This document shows positions 43,483 through 53,141 of a DNA stretch of 64,000 nt, one piece after another (the stretch's first letter is position 1; every line of letters starts with the position of its first letter). Position numbers and translations under genes: made by a program. Source of the stretch: Fluviicola sp. (lineage in GTDB: Bacteria; Bacteroidota; Bacteroidia; Flavobacteriales_D; Crocinitomicaceae); NCBI RefSeq assembly GCF_039596395.1, contig NZ_JBCNJT010000004.1:344088-408087 (forward strand), written 5' to 3'. The notes under the pieces were generated by a model. The model saw only the letters and a list, made by a program, of their open reading frames with translations. It had not been told where the DNA came from and searched no databases.

Positions 43483-44220
43483 ATGAATCTACAGGATCAA
43501 ATAGATTTGACAAACGTACCTAAGCATATCGCCATCATTATGGATGGGAACGGACGCTGGGCTAAAAAGCAAGGGCAGGAACGCCTGTATGGTCACTCTT
43601 TCGGAGTTGACTCGGTTCGTGCTTCCCTGACGGCCTGCAAGAATATCGGGGTGAAATATGCCACGATGTACGCCTTTTCCACTGAAAACTGGAACCGCCC
43701 GGCCGACGAAGTCGAAGGATTGATGAGCCTGTTGGTTTTTACCATTGCAAACGAGGTGGACGAATTGAATGCTCAGAATGTCCGTTTGCTGAGTATCGGC
43801 GACACGGACGGTTTACCGGAAGATTGCCGGAATGAATTACAAAACGCCATCGAATCAACTAAAAACAATACAGGAGTAAACCTGGTGATAGCATTGAATT
43901 ACAGTTCCCGCTGGGAAATTGCTGAAGCAGTAAAAACACTGGCCTCCCGCGTAAAAGAAGAAACGCTGGATGTTTCGTCCATTACTCCGGAACTCATTAC
44001 CTCTACCCTTTCAACCAAAGATATTCCTGACCCTGAATTATTGATCCGTACAAGCGGTGAGAACCGTTTGAGCAACTTCCTGCTTTGGCAGGCTGCATAC
44101 AGTGAATTTTACTTTACCCCCGTTTTATGGCCTGATTTCCGCGAGGATGATCTGTACAAAGCCGTTCTTGAGTACCAGTCAAGAGAAAGACGTTTCGGAA
44201 TGGTATCCGAACAATTATAA
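43483..44220 (+). CDS. uppS: Undecaprenyl diphosphate synthase (cis-prenyltransferase)
   Basis: This cytosolic enzyme makes the C55 carrier lipid for peptidoglycan and other envelope polymers by adding eight isopentenyl units to farnesyl diphosphate. The 245 residues show IAIIMDGNGRWAKKQG (catalytic D21), YAFSTENWNRP, the mid helix with NVRLLSIGD, and the C-terminal DPELLIRTSGENRLSNFLLWQAAYSEFYF. An in-frame start at 43438 falls within the promoter box. Its stop overlaps the bamA start (TAATG). Confidence 0.97.
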   Translation: MNLQDQIDLTNVPKHIAIIMDGNGRWAKKQGQERLYGHSFGVDSVRASLTACKNIGVKYATMYAFSTENWNRPADEVEGLMSLLVFTIANEVDELNAQNVRLLSIGDTDGLPEDCRNELQNAIESTKNNTGVNLVIALNYSSRWEIAEAVKTLASRVKEETLDVSSITPELITSTLSTKDIPDPELLIRTSGENRLSNFLLWQAAYSEFYFTPVLWPDFREDDLYKAVLEYQSRERRFGMVSEQL

Positions 44221-46826
44221 TGTATTCTATGAAAAATTTCCTATCAATTTTATTTCTTACGTGCGCCTTTGTGTCTTTCGGGCAGGTGGATTCCATGAAC
44301 GTAAACAATACCCCAAATAAAGTTGATTCTGTCAAACCAACCGGTACCACCATCGGCGGCGGATTGGATTTCAGTTACGGAAAAACGGAAAAATATACTT
44401 TAGGACCCATTCGCATCGAAGGGGCCGACAATTTCGACCCGCAGGCCATCAAACTGATTGCCGGACTGAAGCAGGGAGAAATCATTACCATTCCTTCCGA
44501 CCGCATCAGTAACGCCATTAAAAACCTGTGGAATGAAGGATTGTTCTCCCAGGTGGCAATCGAAGCTGAAAAAGAAGTAGCAGGAGTGATTTATTTAGTC
44601 ATTAAGCTGACCCCGCGACCGAAACTTTCCCGCTTCCGCTTTACGGGAGTTTCCAAAAGAGAAGTGGATAAGATCCGCGAAGAAGTAGATCTGTCGTCGG
44701 GACAGACCATCACAGAGAACTTATTATTCAAAACCAAGAACAAGATCAGAGGTTATTTCCTGGAAAAAGGGTTTAACAATGTTACGGTAAGCATTACACA
44801 GGTTCAGGATACCTTGATTAACAATTCCGAGATTTTCTTCATCGATATCAATAAAGGAAAGAAGGTAAAGATCAAAAGCATCACTTTTGACGGAAATACT
44901 TCCGTAAAACCCTGGAAATTGAGAAGAGCCATGAAGGATACCAAAAGAAGATCCATCATGCGTATTTTCAAACGTTCGAAATTCAATTCCACGGCCTATA
45001 CACGAGACAAAGAAGCAGTATTGGATAAATTCCGCGCAGTTGGTCTGAGAGACGTTCATTACGTAACGGATTCGGTTTACACGATCAACAGTAGAAATAT
45101 CGGTATTTACCTGAAAGTGGAAGAAGGCCAGAAATACTATTTCGGGGACATTTCCTGGATCGGGAACACGAAATTCAGTTCCGGAACGCTGGATACCGTT
45201 TTGGGTATCAAATACGGGGATATTTACGACAAACCTTTATTGGATCAGCGCTTGCACCAAAGTCCGGACGGAAGGGACATCACATCGCTTTACATGGACC
45301 GCGGATACCTGTTCTTCCATTTAGAGCCGGTAGAAACCGGAGTAACGGCGAATCACATCAACTATGAAATGCGCATCGTTGAAGGGAAAGAAGCACGTGT
45401 GAAGAACATCTTCATCAAAGGAAACTACAAAACGAATGAGCACGTAATCCGCCGGGAAATCCGCACAAAACCGGGTGATTTGTTCAGCAGAAACGACATT
45501 ATCCGTACACAGCGTGAATTGGCACAATTGGGTTACTTCAACGAGCAAGGTTTCCAGGTAAACCCGATCCCGAACCCGCAAGACGGAACAGTAGACATTG
45601 AATACATCGTGGAAGAGAAATCTGCAGACCAGATCGAGCTTTCCGGGGGTTACGGTGCCGGCCGTATCATCGGAACACTCGGATTGACATTCAGTAACTT
45701 CTCCGTTAGAAATATTTTCAAACCGAATTCATGGAGCCCGCTTCCAACGGGTGACGGACAACGCCTTTCTATCCGCGCACAAACCAACGGAAGAATTTAC
45801 CAGGGATACAACTTCTCTTTCACGGAGCCATGGTTGGGTGGAAAAAAACCGAATTCCTTTACATTCTATTTGAACCACACTTCCTTCTCAAGCAGTGTAA
45901 CTATTAAGAAACGAGATCCTGCTTACCAGGGAGTTGCTATTACCGGAATGGGAGTTGGTTTGGGAAGACGCAAGAAATTCCCGGATGATTACTTCAGTGC
46001 ATACTATGAATTGGCTTACCAATACTACGATGTACGTAATTATTCTTCCTTATTCCCGAGCTTTAATGACGGATACGCAAACGACATCAGTTTGAAATAT
46101 GCGTTGCAGCGTAACTCGATCAATTCACCGATCTACCCGACGGAAGGATCCAAGATCTCATTCACGGCAAAAGGAACGCTTCCGTATTCATTAATGGGCG
46201 GAAAAAAGGATTTCAGTACCATGACTGCGCAGGAAACATTCAAATACCTGGAGTACTACAAACTGAAATTCACATTCGAATACTATTTACCGCTTACACC
46301 GGATAAAAAACTGGTCTTGATGCCGCGCATCGGATTCGGTTACATGGGAGCTTACAACGCAGCAAAAGGATTGACGCCGTTCGAACGATTTAACTTAGGA
46401 GGTAGTGGTCTTTCCGGGGTAAACCAGTTCGGAGGCCGTGAGATCATCGCTTTGAGAGGATATGACGACAATGCTCTGTCTTCCACCGCCGGTGACCCGA
46501 TCCTTGCGAAATACACCATGGAATTGCGTTACCCGATTTCCCTGAACCCGCAGGCTACGTTCTTCGTACTGGCTTTTGCCGAAGCAGGAAACACGTATAC
46601 CAACTTCAGAACTTTCAATCCGTTTAACGTGAAAAGAAGTGTCGGAGCAGGTGTCCGTATCTTCCTTCCGATGTTCGGTATGCTCGGATTGGATTACGGT
46701 TGGGGCTTCGACAAATTGGATAAGCACTCTTCCGGATACGGAGGCTCCATTGACCAATCAATCGATTCAAAAGGTTTCTTCCCGAAATTCACGTTTACCA
46801 TCGGTATGAATTTGGGTGAACTTTAA
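44220..46826 (+). CDS. bamA: Outer-membrane protein assembly factor BamA
   Basis: BamA inserts beta-barrel proteins into the outer membrane. The 868-residue precursor has a signal peptide (cleavage near SFGQ), about five POTRA domains (about 50-450; for example KNKIRGYFLEKGFNNVTVSI and NIFIKGNYKTNEHVIRREIRTKPGDLFS) and a C-terminal 16-strand barrel (about 480-868) with the barrel-lid motif IALRGYDDNAL and the terminal strand FTIGMNLGEL. The ATG at 44220 overlaps the uppS stop; ATG 44229 gives a tidier signal peptide and is possible. Skp-type chaperone genes follow at once. Confidence 0.95.
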   Translation: MYSMKNFLSILFLTCAFVSFGQVDSMNVNNTPNKVDSVKPTGTTIGGGLDFSYGKTEKYTLGPIRIEGADNFDPQAIKLIAGLKQGEIITIPSDRISNAIKNLWNEGLFSQVAIEAEKEVAGVIYLVIKLTPRPKLSRFRFTGVSKREVDKIREEVDLSSGQTITENLLFKTKNKIRGYFLEKGFNNVTVSITQVQDTLINNSEIFFIDINKGKKVKIKSITFDGNTSVKPWKLRRAMKDTKRRSIMRIFKRSKFNSTAYTRDKEAVLDKFRAVGLRDVHYVTDSVYTINSRNIGIYLKVEEGQKYYFGDISWIGNTKFSSGTLDTVLGIKYGDIYDKPLLDQRLHQSPDGRDITSLYMDRGYLFFHLEPVETGVTANHINYEMRIVEGKEARVKNIFIKGNYKTNEHVIRREIRTKPGDLFSRNDIIRTQRELAQLGYFNEQGFQVNPIPNPQDGTVDIEYIVEEKSADQIELSGGYGAGRIIGTLGLTFSNFSVRNIFKPNSWSPLPTGDGQRLSIRAQTNGRIYQGYNFSFTEPWLGGKKPNSFTFYLNHTSFSSSVTIKKRDPAYQGVAITGMGVGLGRRKKFPDDYFSAYYELAYQYYDVRNYSSLFPSFNDGYANDISLKYALQRNSINSPIYPTEGSKISFTAKGTLPYSLMGGKKDFSTMTAQETFKYLEYYKLKFTFEYYLPLTPDKKLVLMPRIGFGYMGAYNAAKGLTPFERFNLGGSGLSGVNQFGGREIIALRGYDDNALSSTAGDPILAKYTMELRYPISLNPQATFFVLAFAEAGNTYTNFRTFNPFNVKRSVGAGVRIFLPMFGMLGLDYGWGFDKLDKHSSGYGGSIDQSIDSKGFFPKFTFTIGMNLGEL

Positions 46827-46869
46827 AACAATAAAAATGTTATCTTCGTCGTTCTTTCAAATTTCGCCT

Positions 46870-47388
46870 ATGAAAACTCTTGTTTTATGCTTATTCATGG
46901 TCTTTGGCATGACCTTTGTCAGTTCCGCTCAAAAGTACGGTTACATTGACTCGGAATTCATTTTGGGTAAAATGCCGGAATACAAAGAGGCTAAGGAGCG
47001 TTTAGACAAATTGGCCGAACGTTGGACCAAAGAAATTGAAGAGCGTTATGAAATGATCAAAAAGAAAAAGGAGAATTTTCTGAGAGAAGAAAGTTTATTA
47101 CCTGCCGAAGAGAAAACAAAACGCGAGGAGGAAATTAAAACATTGGAATCGGAAGCCATGGAAATGCAGCAAACGCGTTTCGGAGTTTCCGGGGATTACT
47201 TCCAAAAACGACAAGAATTAATTAAACCGATTCAGGACCGGGTTTACGAAGCTATGCAAACAGTTGCTTCAAAACGGAATTATAGTTTTATCTTTGACAA
47301 GTCAAATCAAAGTAACCTGGTTTATGCCGATAGCAAATTCGATATCAGCGACGAGGTTCTGAGAGAGATGGGTGTTAGCACCAAGTAA
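46870..47388 (+). CDS. OmpH/Skp-family periplasmic chaperone (first)
   Basis: From the ATG at 46870 the 172-residue precursor has a signal peptide (MKTLVLCLFMVFGMTFVSSAQ) and the Skp/OmpH domain: KYGYIDSEFILGKMPEYKEA, then two long coiled-coil arms (about 45-115) and a return strand (NYSFIFDKSNQSNLVYADSKFDISDEVL). Skp trimers hold unfolded outer-membrane proteins for BamA. The GTG-initiated longer frame (46816) lies within the end of bamA and would bury the signal peptide. It is immediately downstream of bamA. Confidence 0.93.
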   Translation: MKTLVLCLFMVFGMTFVSSAQKYGYIDSEFILGKMPEYKEAKERLDKLAERWTKEIEERYEMIKKKKENFLREESLLPAEEKTKREEEIKTLESEAMEMQQTRFGVSGDYFQKRQELIKPIQDRVYEAMQTVASKRNYSFIFDKSNQSNLVYADSKFDISDEVLREMGVSTK

Positions 47389-47469
47389 AATATTGCTTTT
47401 GAAGATGTTGGATCGGTGATCCTCCGGAAATGAAAGTAACAACAAAAACAACGAAACATAAAAACAAAA

Positions 47470-47994
47470 ATGAAAAAAATCCTATTTGCCCTGGCACTAA
47501 CTGTATGTGCAATCGCAACTACACAAGCTCAATCGAAAATCGGGCACGTGAAGTCTCAAGTTTTATTGGACACGATGCCTTCACGTAAAGCTGCTATCAG
47601 AGAAATCAAAGACATCGAGAACGCAGGTTTGAAAGAGCTTAAGGATGCCGACAGCGCTATTCAAGTTGCCTATATCAAGTATCAGAAAGATGCTCCTACT
47701 ATGTCCGAAACTGTTAGACAATACGAAGAAAACCGTATCCGTCGTATGCAACAAAACCTGGAAGAGCGTCAGCAACAAATCGACCAGCAATTGCAAACAA
47801 TGACACAGGAAATGAATGTTGTGATTTTGGATCGTGTAAAGAAAGCTGTAGCTGTTGTTGCGAATGCAAAGAAATACAACTACATCATCGATGAGAGCAC
47901 AACGCTTTTCTCTGCAGGTGGAATTGATGTAACGAACGAAGTAATCGTTGAGTTATTGAAATTGGAAGCAGAAGCTAAAAAGACAGGTAAGTAA
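47470..47994 (+). CDS. OmpH/Skp-family periplasmic chaperone (second)
   Basis: A 174-residue paralogue: signal peptide (cleavage near TTQAQ), KIGHVKSQVLLDTMPSRKAA, long helical arms and YNYIIDESTTLFSAGGIDVTNEVI. The two Skp proteins differ in arm sequence (Gln/Arg-rich here, Lys/Glu-rich in the first), so they may hold different clients or form mixed trimers. Tandem skp genes after bamA are usual in Bacteroidota. Confidence 0.93.
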   Translation: MKKILFALALTVCAIATTQAQSKIGHVKSQVLLDTMPSRKAAIREIKDIENAGLKELKDADSAIQVAYIKYQKDAPTMSETVRQYEENRIRRMQQNLEERQQQIDQQLQTMTQEMNVVILDRVKKAVAVVANAKKYNYIIDESTTLFSAGGIDVTNEVIVELLKLEAEAKKTGK

Positions 47995-48017
47995 TATACT
48001 ATCCATAATTATTAAAT

Positions 48018-48045
48018 GTAGGGCCGGAAAATTTTCCGGCCCTAC
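48018..48045. repeat. Perfect palindrome, GTAGGGGCG family
   Basis: GTAGGGCCGGAAAA is followed at once by its exact reverse complement (14+14). It lies after the second skp gene, without a T-run. Confidence 0.7.
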
Positions 48046-48059
48046 GTATTTAACACACT

Positions 48060-48079
48060 TTAATTACCATGGTAATTAA
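48060..48079. promoter_or_regulatory. 20-bp palindrome upstream of the dioxygenase gene
   Basis: TTAATTACCATGGTAATTAA is perfectly self-complementary and sits 8 bp before the TATATTTG box, where the -33 element would be. It is a good candidate for a repressor-binding site (inference). Confidence 0.5.
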
Positions 48080-48087
48080 TAACATCG

Positions 48088-48095
48088 TATATTTG
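48088..48095 (+). promoter_or_regulatory. -7 box of the dioxygenase gene, 4 nt before ATG
   Basis: TATATTTG, TACC, then ATG at 48100. Confidence 0.55.
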
Positions 48096-48099
48096 TACC

Positions 48100-48978
48100 A
48101 TGAAACGCCAATCATTTGTAAAAGGTATGTTAGGATTTGCTGCACTCGGCGGATTGACTTCTGTTGCTTCACTGGGAAAATTATTGAACGAAGAGGATTA
48201 CACCTATCCGGTATTATTTATCGGGCATGGTTCTCCCATGAACGGAATCGAGAACAATCATTTTTCCAGGCAATGGAAAAGCGAGGTTGACCACTTGCCG
48301 AACCCGAAAGTGGTATTGGTTATTTCCGCGCACTGGCTTACCAACGGAACGTATGTTACCGCCATGGAGCATCCGCAGACCATTCATGATTTCGGCGGTT
48401 TCCCGGATGAATTATTCACCGTTCAATACCCTGCTCCCGGAAGCCCGGAATTCGCACAACAAACCAAAGACCTGGTAAAAAGCACAACCGTGCATCTGGA
48501 CCACGAATGGGGATTGGACCACGGTACCTGGACGGTAGTTCGGCACATGTACCCGGATGCAGACATTCCGGTGCTTCAACTTTCCATTGATTACAACAAA
48601 CCGGCGGCTTATCACTACGCCCTGGCACAGGAACTGAAGGAATTGCGCAAGAAAGGTGTTTTGATTATCGGGAGTGGAAACATGGTGCATAACCTGCGAA
48701 TGGTTGCCTGGGAAAAGTTAAATACACCGAACTTCGGGTTTGACTGGGCCATTGAAGCAAACGAAACTTTCAACAAGCTGATCCTGGACCGGAACCACCA
48801 GCCTTTGATCGATTATCAGAAACTCGGTCAATTTGCGCAATTGGCTATCCCGACACCGGACCATTATTTCCCGATGATCTACAGTTTGGGCCTATCCGAC
48901 TCGAAAGATGAGATTTCAATATTCAACAATGAATTGGTCGGAGGCTCGCTGAATATGACTTCCGTTCGATTTGGGTAA
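48100..48978 (+). CDS. ygiD: 4,5-DOPA dioxygenase extradiol-like protein (LigB family)
   Basis: The 292-residue protein fits the YgiD/DODA group of class III extradiol dioxygenases: LFIGHGSPMNGIE (H45-region zinc/iron ligand), VISAHWLTNGTYV, HDFGGFP, LDHEWGLDHGTWTVVRHMYP and IIGSGNMVHNLR. Extra N-terminal residues MKRQSFVKGMLGFAALGGLTSVAS look like a Tat-type or lipid-less signal, but with KR instead of RR, so export is uncertain. The family splits catechol rings, although the physiological substrate in these bacteria is unknown. A palindromic operator candidate and a leaderless-type promoter box precede it. Confidence 0.88.
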   Translation: MKRQSFVKGMLGFAALGGLTSVASLGKLLNEEDYTYPVLFIGHGSPMNGIENNHFSRQWKSEVDHLPNPKVVLVISAHWLTNGTYVTAMEHPQTIHDFGGFPDELFTVQYPAPGSPEFAQQTKDLVKSTTVHLDHEWGLDHGTWTVVRHMYPDADIPVLQLSIDYNKPAAYHYALAQELKELRKKGVLIIGSGNMVHNLRMVAWEKLNTPNFGFDWAIEANETFNKLILDRNHQPLIDYQKLGQFAQLAIPTPDHYFPMIYSLGLSDSKDEISIFNNELVGGSLNMTSVRFG

Positions 48979-49001
48979 AACAGAAACGTTGTGTACTTTT
49001 G
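48970..49001 (+). promoter_or_regulatory. Promoter of murI, -7 box 4 nt before ATG
   Basis: TTTG (48970-48973), 20 bp, TACTTTTG (48994-49001), then GAAC and the ATG at 49006. It overlaps the end of the dioxygenase gene. Confidence 0.65.
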
Positions 49002-49005
49002 GAAC

Positions 49006-49833
49006 ATGTCAGTGAAAGGTCCAATTGGTGTTTTTGATTCCGGATACGGTGGATTGACCGTTTTGAAAGAAATCAGAGAAAAACTTCCCGAATACGATTT
49101 CCTCTATCTTGGAGACAACGCCAGAGCCCCTTACGGTTCCCGAAGTTTCGACGTGATCTACGAATATACCTGGCAAGCTGTTCAGGCTTTGTTTGACAGG
49201 GATTGTTCGCTGGTAATCCTGGCATGCAACACTGCTTCCGCAAAAGCACTTCGAAGCATTCAGCGCATCAAACTTCCGGAATTATACCCGGACAGACGCG
49301 TATTGGGAGTTATTCGCCCGAGCACGGAGGAACTGGACAAACACACGAAAACGAAACACGTTGGTGTATTGGGAACAGACGGAACTATCCGGTCGAACAG
49401 TTACCAGATCGAATTGGGGAAATTTGCTCCGGACCTCGTAGTGAATCAGCATTCCTGCCCGATGTGGGTACCGTTGATCGAAAACAATCAATTCGACACG
49501 CCCGGAGGGGTTTATTTCATTCAAAGTGATCTGGTTTCTATTTTGGAGAAAGATCCGAAGATCGACACCATCCTACTGGCTTGCACGCACTACCCTATTT
49601 TAATGGAACAGTTGCAGCGCTTGCTTCCCACGCATATCGAAGTTCTCGCCCAGGGAAAAATCGTAGCAGAAAGCCTGGCAGATTACCTGGAACGCCACCC
49701 TGAAATGGAGGAGCAATGCTCTAAAGGCGGAACGGTCAGATACCTGACAACTGAAAACGCCAAAGACTTCAGCGAGAAAGCTTCCCTGCTGATGAATGAC
49801 CAGATAGAAGCCGAACATTTAACCCTTCATTAA
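49006..49833 (+). CDS. murI: Glutamate racemase
   Basis: MurI supplies D-glutamate for peptidoglycan. From the ATG at 49006 the 275-residue enzyme shows VFDSGYGGLTV (D11), YLGDNARAPYG, the catalytic cysteine pair VILACNTASA (Cys74) and LLACTHYPIL (Cys193 with His195), as in cofactor-independent racemases. An upstream in-frame GTG at 48991 lies inside the promoter. The TauE/SafE gene follows by 11 nt. Confidence 0.96.
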   Translation: MSVKGPIGVFDSGYGGLTVLKEIREKLPEYDFLYLGDNARAPYGSRSFDVIYEYTWQAVQALFDRDCSLVILACNTASAKALRSIQRIKLPELYPDRRVLGVIRPSTEELDKHTKTKHVGVLGTDGTIRSNSYQIELGKFAPDLVVNQHSCPMWVPLIENNQFDTPGGVYFIQSDLVSILEKDPKIDTILLACTHYPILMEQLQRLLPTHIEVLAQGKIVAESLADYLERHPEMEEQCSKGGTVRYLTTENAKDFSEKASLLMNDQIEAEHLTLH

Positions 49834-49844
49834 AAAGAAGTTCC

Positions 49845-50642
49845 TTGGCCTTAGAAATCATCGGATATTTTTTAGCCCTATTTGTGGGGCTTGTGCTCGG
49901 AACGCTGGGTGGCGGAGGTTCCATTCTCGCAGTACCTATTTTGGTAGCTTTTTTCCAGCTGGAACCACAAAATGCAACGGTTTACTCCCTGTTCATTGTC
50001 GGGGTCACTTCCCTGTTCGGGGCCATTCAGCATTTTAAATCCAAACTGATCAACCCGGTGAACACCCTGCTATTCGGGGTTCCGGCAGTAATCAGTATTT
50101 CCATCACGCGCTTGTTAATCGTTCCTTCCATTCCGCAGCACATTCACCTGGGGAGCCTGGCCTTCGAAAAGAATACGTTCATTATGTCGCTATTTGCGAT
50201 CCTGATGATCCTGGCTTCCATTCCGATGATACGCGGTCAGAAAGAACATCCGGGAACAAAAAAAAACAGACCCACAATTTTGGTCATCTTCGGAGCACTG
50301 ATCGGAGTTATCAGCGGGCTGGTAGGCGCCGGCGGCGGATTTATGATCATTCCTTCCCTTTCCATTTTCATGAAAGTTCCGATCAAGAACGCCATCGCTA
50401 CATCCATTGTGATTATCGCCATTAATTCCCTCAGTGGTTTTACCGCGGAACTTTTTACGCCCAACCTGCATTTAAACTGGGTAATCCTGCTTGGCTTTAC
50501 TTTAATTGCAGCAGCCGGCCTGATCATCGGGCTGAAACTGAATCACAAGATCCAATCTGCCAAACTCAAAAAAGGGTTCGGTATTTTCGTACTGCTGATC
50601 GGAATTGCGATCCTGGTAATGGAGCTTGTTTCCGTTCGTTAG
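49845..50642 (+). CDS. TauE/SafE family sulfite/anion exporter
   Basis: The 265-residue inner-membrane protein has about eight helices and two halves with the family motif: FVGLVLGTLGGGGSILAVPILV in the first half and GALIGVISGLVGAGGGFMIIPSL in the second. The start is TTG at 49845; no ATG suits until residue 109, so TTG appears genuine. TauE/SafE proteins move sulfite, sulfoacetate or other organic anions; the substrate here is unknown. It follows murI closely, and its stop overlaps the convergent gene by 4 bp. Confidence 0.9.
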   Translation: MALEIIGYFLALFVGLVLGTLGGGGSILAVPILVAFFQLEPQNATVYSLFIVGVTSLFGAIQHFKSKLINPVNTLLFGVPAVISISITRLLIVPSIPQHIHLGSLAFEKNTFIMSLFAILMILASIPMIRGQKEHPGTKKNRPTILVIFGALIGVISGLVGAGGGFMIIPSLSIFMKVPIKNAIATSIVIIAINSLSGFTAELFTPNLHLNWVILLGFTLIAAAGLIIGLKLNHKIQSAKLKKGFGIFVLLIGIAILVMELVSVR

Positions 50643-53038
50643 AACAATAAAATATTCAAACTGAATTTCGCCATGATATTGTCTTCCACTTTCGGCGAAA
50701 TCACTCCTCCCGCATAATGGTAGAACCCACCGATACCGAATCCGATACGGCTCAGGATAATCAGGTTGTTTGCAAGCAATCCCGTTTCTGCGTAGCCTTT
50801 ATTCAGTGAATTGTAAGTAATCGAATGACGGCTCATATCGTCCTTACTTCCATACCCGATAGCATGGTGAATGGCAAACTGTGGTGCGGTCCATTTCTTA
50901 CCGGTTTTGATAGCTTTGAAATCGAAACGTGTGAACAATGCTGCCATTTGCGGAGAATAATACGTGGAAGCAATCATCGTCTCGAATGAATTTGCCGCGG
51001 AAACTTTCCACATTCCACCGGTACCTTGTCCCACTTGCTGCAGCAATAACGGAGAATCACCTTCAACCACCGTTCCCATCAAAACATACATCAGTTTACC
51101 CACCGCACGGATCGGAACGATTTGCTGAATACCTGCAGTAACGCGGGTGTAATCGATTTTTGCAGCAGTAACTCCCGGAAGGCTTTTCGTTACTTTCATC
51201 GTCAGGATAGGCCATTTGGAGCCCAAGGAAACACGTTTTGTACCCAATGAAACTACTTTGTCGCGGATCGCCCAGGTCAACTCCAGGGAACTTTCCGCGA
51301 TATCGTAATGATCGATGGATCCCATTTCGGGTTTCGTCCACTGGTATTGGTAACCTTCTGTAAACTCAATGCGCTGGTAAGAACCGGAAAGGCGGAATTT
51401 CATGCGCGGGAACACATACCCTGTAAATGCAATTTCCCCGATTCGCTGTTTGTCCATCTGGCGGATGTAAACGTCGCGGTAGAAGGAATTCAAACGCGTA
51501 ACAACCGGCTCATAGCTCAATCCCGTTCCTCCTCTTTCGATGATGTCCTGCTGGTATCTTGCTTCAAAATCCAGGAAGTATTTGGGAAACAGGGTCACTT
51601 TTCCGTAACCTCCGTATTTCCACATTTTATCTTTGAAACCGTAAGCGAAATATCCTCCGACACGGAAACGGTCCGATAATTTATCGCTGGTCTCCAATCC
51701 GATTCCCAAACGGAAACCTTCGTAATCGCGGAAGTTTACCAATCTCAAAATATCTGCCTGCAAATAGCCCAATGGAATTTTACCCTGCATCAACGACTGA
51801 AGCGTTTTCAGTTTTCCTTCCAGGTTTGCGTCTTTCGAAACACTGTCAATCACCTCATAAGTTCTCAGATCTTTCGTGTCGAGGTCGTATTTCCGTTTGG
51901 CATCCCAGTGCGTACTGTCCTTCTTATTTGCATCACGCTCCGTTTCGACGAAAACCGCATTGAAGCGCTGGTCCTTCAAATCGGCATCAAGCACCACTTT
52001 ATCAATGTAGGTATTTCCCTTTCCGACGAGATAAGCATCTTTTAGTTTGGGACTCATATTCAGAGCCGGAACTTTTATTTCGGTAGATAACTTATAAGGA
52101 AACCATTTCTTTCCTTCCAACAGGGTGTACTCCTGGATAATGCGCGGATTAATCCCTCCTTTATCTTCGGCAGGTTCGGCATCCACTTTCTCCACTGCAA
52201 ATCCTCTGGTATTGATGTAAAGTCTCCCTTTCATTCCTTCAAAGTTCTTATCTCTTCTTGGCTGAAAACGGATGGTATACGTCGTGTCTCCGGGAGCAGT
52301 AATGGTTGTGTCTTCCAGAATAAACAAATAACGGCGAATCGATCCCAAAGCCAAGGGATTCAAATAAGAACGGCCCAAAATATCGAATTGGTTGTCGTAG
52401 AAGTTGAACGACTGCAATTCATTGGCGAAGGTAGAGAACATGGGATCCGTAAAACCCGAAACACGGTAGGCGCTGATCACTTCTTTTTCCTTGAATGGCG
52501 GCTTGAAATATTTTGTAGAAGTGCTTTCCAACAAGAATATATGTTGCTGATCGAAGAATTTTCTCAGATCCAGCAAATTGGTATCGGCTGTTGTATCCGA
52601 AATTTGGGCCAACGCATCTTGGTTAATGGTAACTATAAATTTACTGTAACTGTCATACTTAAACGCTACATCCGATTTCGGATGGTTCTTCTTTCGATTC
52701 TCAATAGCTGCTTCCATAATACGTTCAGCAGGATTCACTCCCGGAACAATAGTCACTTCTTCAATTTCACTCGCCTGTTCGGTCATGTATACAATCATAT
52801 CTCCGGTAATGGTGATGGTTGTATCCCGGAAACTGGTCATTTTCAAAGTTACCCGCGTATTTCCCTCCGGGTTGGTAAATCTACCGTCCAAATCGGCCAA
52901 AAACGGTTTTCCAACTTCCGGGTAAACCTTCACAAACGGAATAGTGGCATGCGAAACACTTTCCTGTATCTGAATTTGTTGTGCAAAAAATGAATGGGAT
53001 AAAAGGAGCGAAAATAAGCTGAGTAAAATGGTTTTCAT
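50639..53038 (-). CDS. DUF5686/CarboxypepD_reg-like outer-membrane protein
   Basis: The 799-residue precursor has a signal peptide (SHSFFAQ), an N-terminal carboxypeptidase-regulatory-like beta-sandwich (about 20-95, IPFVKVYPEVGKPFLADLDGRF) and then the long DUF5686-type region: AERIMEAAIENRKKNHP, FKYDSYSKFIV, KFFDQQHIFLLESTS, and later alternating amphipathic strands forming a C-terminal barrel that ends in KFSLNILLF. Such proteins sit in the outer membrane of Bacteroidota; function unknown. It has no plug domain, so it is not a typical TonB receptor. Confidence 0.8.
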   Translation of the reverse strand: MKTILLSLFSLLLSHSFFAQQIQIQESVSHATIPFVKVYPEVGKPFLADLDGRFTNPEGNTRVTLKMTSFRDTTITITGDMIVYMTEQASEIEEVTIVPGVNPAERIMEAAIENRKKNHPKSDVAFKYDSYSKFIVTINQDALAQISDTTADTNLLDLRKFFDQQHIFLLESTSTKYFKPPFKEKEVISAYRVSGFTDPMFSTFANELQSFNFYDNQFDILGRSYLNPLALGSIRRYLFILEDTTITAPGDTTYTIRFQPRRDKNFEGMKGRLYINTRGFAVEKVDAEPAEDKGGINPRIIQEYTLLEGKKWFPYKLSTEIKVPALNMSPKLKDAYLVGKGNTYIDKVVLDADLKDQRFNAVFVETERDANKKDSTHWDAKRKYDLDTKDLRTYEVIDSVSKDANLEGKLKTLQSLMQGKIPLGYLQADILRLVNFRDYEGFRLGIGLETSDKLSDRFRVGGYFAYGFKDKMWKYGGYGKVTLFPKYFLDFEARYQQDIIERGGTGLSYEPVVTRLNSFYRDVYIRQMDKQRIGEIAFTGYVFPRMKFRLSGSYQRIEFTEGYQYQWTKPEMGSIDHYDIAESSLELTWAIRDKVVSLGTKRVSLGSKWPILTMKVTKSLPGVTAAKIDYTRVTAGIQQIVPIRAVGKLMYVLMGTVVEGDSPLLLQQVGQGTGGMWKVSAANSFETMIASTYYSPQMAALFTRFDFKAIKTGKKWTAPQFAIHHAIGYGSKDDMSRHSITYNSLNKGYAETGLLANNLIILSRIGFGIGGFYHYAGGVISPKVEDNIMAKFSLNILLF

Positions 53039-53141
53039 AAATTATTTGTCTTATTCGTAAGACAAACTAAGTCAAAAAAAGTTACAGTCCTTCAAAAAAA
53101 ACGAGAAGTTTCACCGGACTTCCGTAATTTCGTAAAGAAGG

